Assembly: GCA_023249715.1 (NCBI GenBank)
Contig: JAHFCA010000007.1
Coordinates: 1 to 19,746 of the forward strand
Source of the DNA: Elusimicrobiota bacterium
GTDB taxonomy: Bacteria > Elusimicrobiota > Elusimicrobia > 2-02-FULL-39-32
Length of the DNA: 19,746 nucleotides
Direction of reading: 5' to 3'
The translations under genes and the position numbers were made by a program. This document shows positions 15,079 to 19,746 of this stretch, piece after piece (position 1 is the first letter of the stretch; the number at the start of each line of letters is the position of its first letter). The notes under the pieces were generated by a model that saw nothing but the letters and a program-made list of their open reading frames with translations, had not been told where the DNA came from and did not search any database.

Positions 15079-16167
15079 TTAACGAATTTTAAGCGAACTT
15101 AAAGCCAGAAGTGATAAAACAATGGAAATAATCCAAAATCGCGCTGTGACTTTAGATTCCTGCCATCCTAAGAGCTCAAAGTGGTGGTGCAAAGGGGCCA
15201 TCCTAAAAACACGTTTTTTAAGGTATTTAAAAGAGTAAACTTGAATTAATACCGAAAGAACCTCTGCTAAAAAGAGCCCTCCCACAACAATTAAAATCAA
15301 TTCTTGTTTAATGATGACCGCGGTAATGCCTAAAATACCGCCTAAAAAAAGAGAACCCGTATCCCCCATAAAAATTTCAGCAGGGTAAGAGTTGTACCAT
15401 AAAAATCCTAACCCAGCTCCAACGATTGAGGCTAAAAATACAGTGAGTTCTCCAGCCCCATTGACTGGAACGATTCCTAAATATTGGGAAAATTTTGAGT
15501 GGCCGGCTAAATAAGCAAAAATAGCATAGGTTAATGAAGAAATAATGAGAGAGCCAATAGCGAGTCCATCGAGTCCATCCGTTAAATTGACGGCGTTGGA
15601 TGACCCCACGATAATCAGGATGGCGAAACCTAAATACCAAAACTTTAAATTTAAAAAAAAGTTTTTTAAATAGGGAACATTTACACGAGTAATATACTCC
15701 CAGTTAGGAGGACTAAAATAGAGATAACTCACAACAAAAATGGCTAGAATCATCTGGGCCGTGAGTTTTCCTCCTGGAGAAAGTCCTTTAGGATATTTTA
15801 ATCGGTCTTTCCATTTTAGAAAATCATCTAAGAAACCCACCATTCCTAAATATAAAGAACTCCCTAAAGAGATCCAAATAAAACGATTGTCCCAGCGGGC
15901 CCACAATAAAGTAGAAAAAATAGTTACGGCCAAAATAAGAAGCCCTCCCATTGTTGGAGTTCCAGATTTAATGTGGTGCGACTTTGGGCCTTCTTGCCTT
16001 ATTACCTGAGTCCATTGAAATTTTTTGATCCAAGCAATAAAGAGAGGGCACAAGAAGAGCATCAAAACTAAGGCGGTCAGAATAGCTCCTCCCGCCCGAA
16101 ACGTAATGTAACTGAGCAGATTTAGCGGAGAAAATAGTTCTCTGAATTGGCTAAGAAAGTAAATCAT
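15079..16167 (-). CDS. mraY: Phospho-MurNAc-pentapeptide transferase
   Basis: MraY transfers phospho-MurNAc-pentapeptide to undecaprenyl phosphate, making lipid I. The 362-residue protein has about ten membrane helices. Signature sequences are HHIKSGTPTMGGLLI (64-78), the Asp pair D114/D115 in GFLDDFLKW, NLTDGLDGLAIG (194-205), MGDTGSLFLGG, and the His-rich MAPLHHHFELLGWQESKV near the C-terminus. Length matches the family. Its ATG overlaps the murF stop as ATGA, and its stop codon directly abuts the right end of the long palindrome. Confidence 0.97.
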   Translation of the reverse strand: MIYFLSQFRELFSPLNLLSYITFRAGGAILTALVLMLFLCPLFIAWIKKFQWTQVIRQEGPKSHHIKSGTPTMGGLLILAVTIFSTLLWARWDNRFIWISLGSSLYLGMVGFLDDFLKWKDRLKYPKGLSPGGKLTAQMILAIFVVSYLYFSPPNWEYITRVNVPYLKNFFLNLKFWYLGFAILIIVGSSNAVNLTDGLDGLAIGSLIISSLTYAIFAYLAGHSKFSQYLGIVPVNGAGELTVFLASIVGAGLGFLWYNSYPAEIFMGDTGSLFLGGILGITAVIIKQELILIVVGGLFLAEVLSVLIQVYSFKYLKKRVFRMAPLHHHFELLGWQESKVTARFWIISIVLSLLALSSLKIR

Positions 16168-17642
16168 TTAGAAACACTCTGAATTGTTTTAGATTGAATA
16201 TCTTTAATAATTTCATCAAATCGCATCATTCGAGAAGCCTTAAAAAGAATAGAGGAATTACTTTGAATGTTATTCTGAACACATTCCAATAGATCTTTTC
16301 TGTTTTGACAATAGATTACATCGTTCTTTTTATTCCCTTTAATACCTTTTAAAACCTGTTTTGACTCTTCTCCAAATAGAATAATTTTTTCTACAGGAAG
16401 ATCGGATAAAAAATCTCCCAAGGCTTGGTGCTCTTCTTGGGAAATAGAACCTAATTCCAACATGTCCCCTAAAACAACCACCTTTTTTTTATTGGAAAAT
16501 GTTTCCACAAAACTGCTTAAACTTAGCCGCACAGATCCCGGATTAGAATTATAGGTATCATCGATCAGGGTCGCCCCATTCGCTAGAGGCACTAAATTAA
16601 AACGCATCTTAGGTGGCACAAACGCTTGAAGCCCCTTTTGAATATTATAAATAGGAACATTCAAAGCCAGACAGGCGGCCACAGCAGCGCAACCGTTTAA
16701 TGCGTTCAATTTACCAAAAACAGGTAAGTTTAATTCTAAGGCATCTAAATTTTTTTTTCTTTCATCTTGATGCACTAGATAAAGTTTTAAACCGTTACTA
16801 TCCGTCACGTATTTTTCTATATAAACGGAGGCCTCCTTAGAAAATCCAAAACTTAACAGCGTACAATTTGCAGGAACTTTATCTTTAAGATAAGAATAAA
16901 AAGCGTCATCTCGCGGTAATACCGCAACCCCGCCCGGCCTAAGGTTAAAAAGCACCTCCGATTCCCCTGTAGCAATTTCCTCTAATGTTCCAAAAGTAGC
17001 CGTATGTTCTAATGTAATATTTGTAATGACTGCAAGTTTAGGTTCAATTATTTTTGATAAGAGATCCACTTCTCCTAAAGCGGAGCTGCCTATTTCAAAA
17101 ACGGCATAGCGACACTCCGGGGTTAAGTTAAATATGGATAGAGGCAATCCAATATCATTATTATAATTCTCTGGACTATAAACGGTGGGAGCGACCGAAC
17201 TTAAAATTTGGACAATCATTTCCTTAACGGTTGTTTTCCCGCAGGAACCGTTCACGCTAAATATTTCTGTTAATTTTTCGTACTTTTTTCGATACGCCTT
17301 GGCACATTGTTGCAGCGCAATTTTAGTGTCATGTACCTGAATAAACGTAGGAAAATCAGACAAATAAAGATCTAATTTTTGCGGAAGTTCAGAGATGAGA
17401 CAGACAGAAGCACCTTTATAGATGGCATCTCGGATAAAAGCATGGCCGTCATATCGGTGTCCTTGAATAGCAAAAAATAAATCTCCCTTAGAAAGGGTAC
17501 GGGAGTCAATGGATATCCCAGGAGGTGGCCATTTTTTATTTTCGCTAGAAATAGATTTATTTCCAATTTCCATCATGGGATCACCAAGAATAAGCGTTCC
17601 ATTGGTCGCTTTTACAATTTCCTGAACAGTTAGGGGGTACAT
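16164..17642 (-). CDS. murF: UDP-MurNAc-tripeptide:D-Ala-D-Ala ligase
   Basis: MurF adds D-Ala-D-Ala to complete the UDP-MurNAc pentapeptide. The 492-residue protein shows the N-terminal substrate domain with SIDSRTLSKGDLFFAIQGHRYDGH compressed here to its core D-S-R-T-L and G-D-L-F-F-A, the P-loop GSCGKTTVKE (132-141), NYNNDIGLPLS and ITLEHTATFG in the ATPase domain, and DDTYNSNPGS with FKASRMMRFDEI in the C-terminal domain. The P-loop reads N-G-S-C-G where T-G-S-x-G is usual, a mild deviation. It overlaps murE by 13 bases and mraY by 4. Confidence 0.95.
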   Translation of the reverse strand: MYPLTVQEIVKATNGTLILGDPMMEIGNKSISSENKKWPPPGISIDSRTLSKGDLFFAIQGHRYDGHAFIRDAIYKGASVCLISELPQKLDLYLSDFPTFIQVHDTKIALQQCAKAYRKKYEKLTEIFSVNGSCGKTTVKEMIVQILSSVAPTVYSPENYNNDIGLPLSIFNLTPECRYAVFEIGSSALGEVDLLSKIIEPKLAVITNITLEHTATFGTLEEIATGESEVLFNLRPGGVAVLPRDDAFYSYLKDKVPANCTLLSFGFSKEASVYIEKYVTDSNGLKLYLVHQDERKKNLDALELNLPVFGKLNALNGCAAVAACLALNVPIYNIQKGLQAFVPPKMRFNLVPLANGATLIDDTYNSNPGSVRLSLSSFVETFSNKKKVVVLGDMLELGSISQEEHQALGDFLSDLPVEKIILFGEESKQVLKGIKGNKKNDVIYCQNRKDLLECVQNNIQSNSSILFKASRMMRFDEIIKDIQSKTIQSVSK

Positions 17643-19123
17643 AAAATTTTTCGAACTATTTCTCGGTCATCATGATGGATACACTTATCCTTAAAGATTT
17701 GCACGGTTTCATGTCCTTTTCCTGCAATTAAAACGATATCCAATTCTTTCGCCATCATTAAAATTTTTTCAATTGCGGTAATACGATCCGCAATAATAGA
17801 ATAGTTTTTTTTCTTCTTGCGTTTGATCCCGGCTTCGATATCTTGAAGAATTTTTTGTGGGTCTTCACTTCTAGGATTGTCCGAAGTAAGAATAACCCAA
17901 TCACTTAAGGCAGTGGCAGTCATTCCCATGAGAGGACGTTTTAATTTATCTCGGTCTCCTCCGCACCCAAATAATGTGAGAATTCTCTTATTTGCCAAGG
18001 GCCGTAACGATTGCAGAACATTTTTTAAGGCATCCTCTGTATGCGCATAATCGACTAAAACTGTAAAATTCTGGCCACAGTTTATAGGTTCTAAACGGCC
18101 TGGAACCGAGTTTAGATTTTTTAAGCCTCTTAAAATTACAGAATTTGGAATTCCTAACTGAATACTAGCCCCAATAGCTGCTAAAGCGTTATAAACATTA
18201 TGCCGTCCTAAAAAAGGCACTGTAACATCAAAAAAGGTTTTATGAAATTTTGTTTTAAATTGAGACCCTGTAGATGCAAGCAGTACTGCTTCGGCCGTGA
18301 AATCTGCTTCACATTGAATTCCATAACTTAAGGCTGGCACCGTCGATAAAGACAATAGCCTTTTCCCGAAAGAATCCTCTATGTTAATTATACTAAATTT
18401 GTTAAAAGCCCCAGGAAATCCCTTTTTTTTACGATTCATTGTCAAAAAAAGCTTTGCTTTAGAGGCAAAATAGTTTTCTAAGTCTTTATGGAAATCTAAA
18501 TGGTCTTGGGTTAAGTTTGTAAAGATGGCTCCATCAAATTCTATTCCTGAAACTCTATTCAAATAAAGAGCATGAGAGGAAACTTCCATAACCACCAAAT
18601 CCACTCCCCTGTTTTTCATAAGTGAAAAAATTTTTTGTAATTCTAAAATATTAGGGGTTGTATTTGGACTCGGCAATATTTCGGTTTGAGAGGGATCTTC
18701 TTGAGGCAATCGGTAATTGATCGTCCCTATGACACCCACTCTCCACCCCATCTCTTTGGCAATAGATTCCAACATATAGGTAATAGTAGTTTTTCCATTT
18801 GTTCCCGTTATTCCTATCACGGTCATATGTTGGGAAGGATTTTTATAGAATTTAGAAGCAATTAAGGATTGCGCCTCGAGGATAGACTGAACTTGAATCC
18901 TGTTTTTTTCCACTGATTTTTCTTCGGTCAAAACTACAGCAGCGCCTTTTTGGAAGGCTTCATCTATAAATTGGTGTCCGGAAGTTTTATTTCCCTTTCT
19001 TGCAAAAAAAATAAAATTTTTTCCAACGGTCCGAGAGTCTTCAGAGAGACCTTGAATATCCTCATTAGGATTGGGAATAGGGGAGAGCAGTAAAACATCT
19101 TGAAGCAATTCCATTAATTTCAT
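17630..19123 (-). CDS. murE: UDP-MurNAc-L-Ala-D-Glu:meso-DAP ligase
   Basis: MurE adds the third peptide residue. The 497-residue protein has the DSRTV segment (29-33), the P-loop GTNGKTT (107-113), the NLTQDHLDFH motif (203-212), the SKAKLF segment whose first Lys (K222) corresponds to the carbamylated lysine, PGRLEPI (341-347) and the substrate-selecting motif DNPR (415-418). DNPR marks meso-diaminopimelate-adding enzymes; lysine-adding ones differ here. So the peptidoglycan is DAP type. Its ATG overlaps the ftsI stop as ATGA, and it overlaps murF by 13 bases. Confidence 0.96.
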   Translation of the reverse strand: MKLMELLQDVLLLSPIPNPNEDIQGLSEDSRTVGKNFIFFARKGNKTSGHQFIDEAFQKGAAVVLTEEKSVEKNRIQVQSILEAQSLIASKFYKNPSQHMTVIGITGTNGKTTITYMLESIAKEMGWRVGVIGTINYRLPQEDPSQTEILPSPNTTPNILELQKIFSLMKNRGVDLVVMEVSSHALYLNRVSGIEFDGAIFTNLTQDHLDFHKDLENYFASKAKLFLTMNRKKKGFPGAFNKFSIINIEDSFGKRLLSLSTVPALSYGIQCEADFTAEAVLLASTGSQFKTKFHKTFFDVTVPFLGRHNVYNALAAIGASIQLGIPNSVILRGLKNLNSVPGRLEPINCGQNFTVLVDYAHTEDALKNVLQSLRPLANKRILTLFGCGGDRDKLKRPLMGMTATALSDWVILTSDNPRSEDPQKILQDIEAGIKRKKKKNYSIIADRITAIEKILMMAKELDIVLIAGKGHETVQIFKDKCIHHDDREIVRKILCTP

Positions 19124-19746
19124 TTTTTACTTACCAATGTTATAAGGGAAATATTATTTTTTAATTCTAAGTATTGTGCCGCTCTTCTGAGCACGCGGGA
19201 AAACACAGGAGCTGCCACACTCCCTCCCCAATAGTCTTTTTTAGGTTCGTCTAGAATAACCAGACAAACCAATTTAGGATCTTCTGCCGGTAAAAAACCA
19301 CAAAAGGAAGCGGTATATTTGCTGGCAGAATATTTTTTTACTTCGGAATCAAATTTTTGAGCTGTTCCCGTTTTTCCTGCCACGCTAAAATGGGGTATTT
19401 TAGCTTGAGCGCCCGTTCCCCGTTCTACGACCCCTAGGAGGAGTTTTTTTAGGGTTTCCGCTGTTTCACTCGATATAACTCTGCGAACCATTTGGGGATT
19501 AAATATTTTTCTTTTAACTTTACCTTCATTCAATTCTTGCAATTCTTTAATAATCATTGGTTCCATAAGAGTGCCCCCATTCGCAATCACAGAAAATGCT
19601 CCAATCATTTGGAGGGCTGTTACCCCCACTTCCTGGCCAAAGGCTAGGGTGGGTAAGGAAGTATTAGACCAGTCTTTGGGCTGGCGGACCAACCCTTCTA
19701 TTTCTCCAGGCAAATAAATTCCTGTCTTAGAGCCAAAACCAAACGC
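19120..19746 (-). CDS. ftsI: Penicillin-binding protein (FtsI), C-terminal fragment
   Basis: The last 208 residues of a class B transpeptidase; the gene runs off the right edge, and an open frame continues to base 19746 (reading AFGFGSKTGIYLPGE), so the TTG at 19713 is not a start. The catalytic KTG box is present in VAGKTGTAQK (fragment residues about 122-131), preceded by SVIANGGTLMEP and followed by ASFCGFLPAEDPK. The SxxK serine and SxN motifs lie outside the window. No PASTA domain follows. FtsI cross-links septal peptidoglycan together with FtsW. Position ahead of murE in the dcw order supports FtsI (or an SpoVD-like homologue). The stop overlaps murE by 4 bases. Confidence 0.92.
   Translation of the reverse strand, partial: AFGFGSKTGIYLPGEIEGLVRQPKDWSNTSLPTLAFGQEVGVTALQMIGAFSVIANGGTLMEPMIIKELQELNEGKVKRKIFNPQMVRRVISSETAETLKKLLLGVVERGTGAQAKIPHFSVAGKTGTAQKFDSEVKKYSASKYTASFCGFLPAEDPKLVCLVILDEPKKDYWGGSVAAPVFSRVLRRAAQYLELKNNISLITLVSKK

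Noticed and set aside
14951..15082. A plus-strand open frame of about 43 codons starting at the ATG inside the long palindrome.
   Set aside because: It lies wholly within an inverted repeat, is rich in Phe/Lys because of T and A runs, has no ribosome site and no recognisable motif. It is most likely a by-product of the repeat.
19711..19713. TTG at the head of the longest complete open frame for the FtsI fragment, taken as a start codon.
   Set aside because: The frame stays open to the window edge and the upstream residues fit a transpeptidase domain, so the gene is truncated by the window rather than starting there.
1..19746. CRISPR arrays, tRNA or rRNA genes, insertion sequences, phage genes.
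   Set aside because: None were seen: no spaced direct repeats, no tRNA-like cloverleaf in the short gaps, and no transposase or phage-like coding region.

Overview
The window is a compact, AT-rich bacterial chromosome segment (roughly 40% G+C by eye). It carries thirteen genes or gene fragments and no stretch over 300 bases without a gene. MurE has the Asp-Asn-Pro-Arg motif of the meso-diaminopimelate-adding enzymes, so the organism makes DAP-type peptidoglycan. The gene mix (dcw cluster, KimA-like transporter, GAF-GAF-ANTAR regulator, Amt with a PII protein) and the base composition would fit a little-cultured Gram-negative lineage such as Omnitrophota or a relative. That placement is only a guess.

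Layout. Bases 1-93 (minus) hold the first 31 codons of a PII signal-transduction protein, and 175-1764 (minus) an Amt ammonium transporter just upstream of it. The Amt gene has its own sigma70-type promoter and a leader of about 160 nt. That leader contains a hairpin with the loop AAAGAA, a second hexaloop hairpin, and an intrinsic terminator that shares bases with the second hairpin. This is the architecture of ANTAR-controlled antitermination. Bases 2006-4000 (minus) encode a KimA/YdaO-type APC permease. It is divergent from carA-carB (4128-8511, plus), and the two promoters appear to share one -35 region. A strong hairpin terminator separates carB from the convergent minus-strand block.

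The rest (8545-19746, all minus) is one tightly packed run reading ftsI(partial)-murE-murF-mraY-[160-bp palindrome]-murD-ftsW-murG-nadE-(GAF-GAF-ANTAR regulator). Most junctions overlap by 4 to 22 bases, suggesting translational coupling. murG is followed by nadE rather than by the usual murC/murB/ddl/ftsQAZ genes.

How it fits together. The cell-wall block supplies the ligases MurD, MurE and MurF, the lipid I and lipid II synthases MraY and MurG, and the septal polymerase/transpeptidase pair FtsW/FtsI. A nitrogen theme runs through the remainder: ammonium uptake (Amt), nitrogen sensing (PII), two glutamine-using enzymes (CarA/CarB and the glutaminase form of NadE), and an RNA-binding ANTAR regulator. 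The most notable observation is that a candidate ANTAR target RNA (amt leader) and an ANTAR protein occur about 7 kb apart in the same window. This predicts a GAF-sensed antitermination switch controlling ammonium uptake. The second notable item is a 160-bp near-perfect palindrome between mraY and murD, whose end sequence recurs in the carB terminator.
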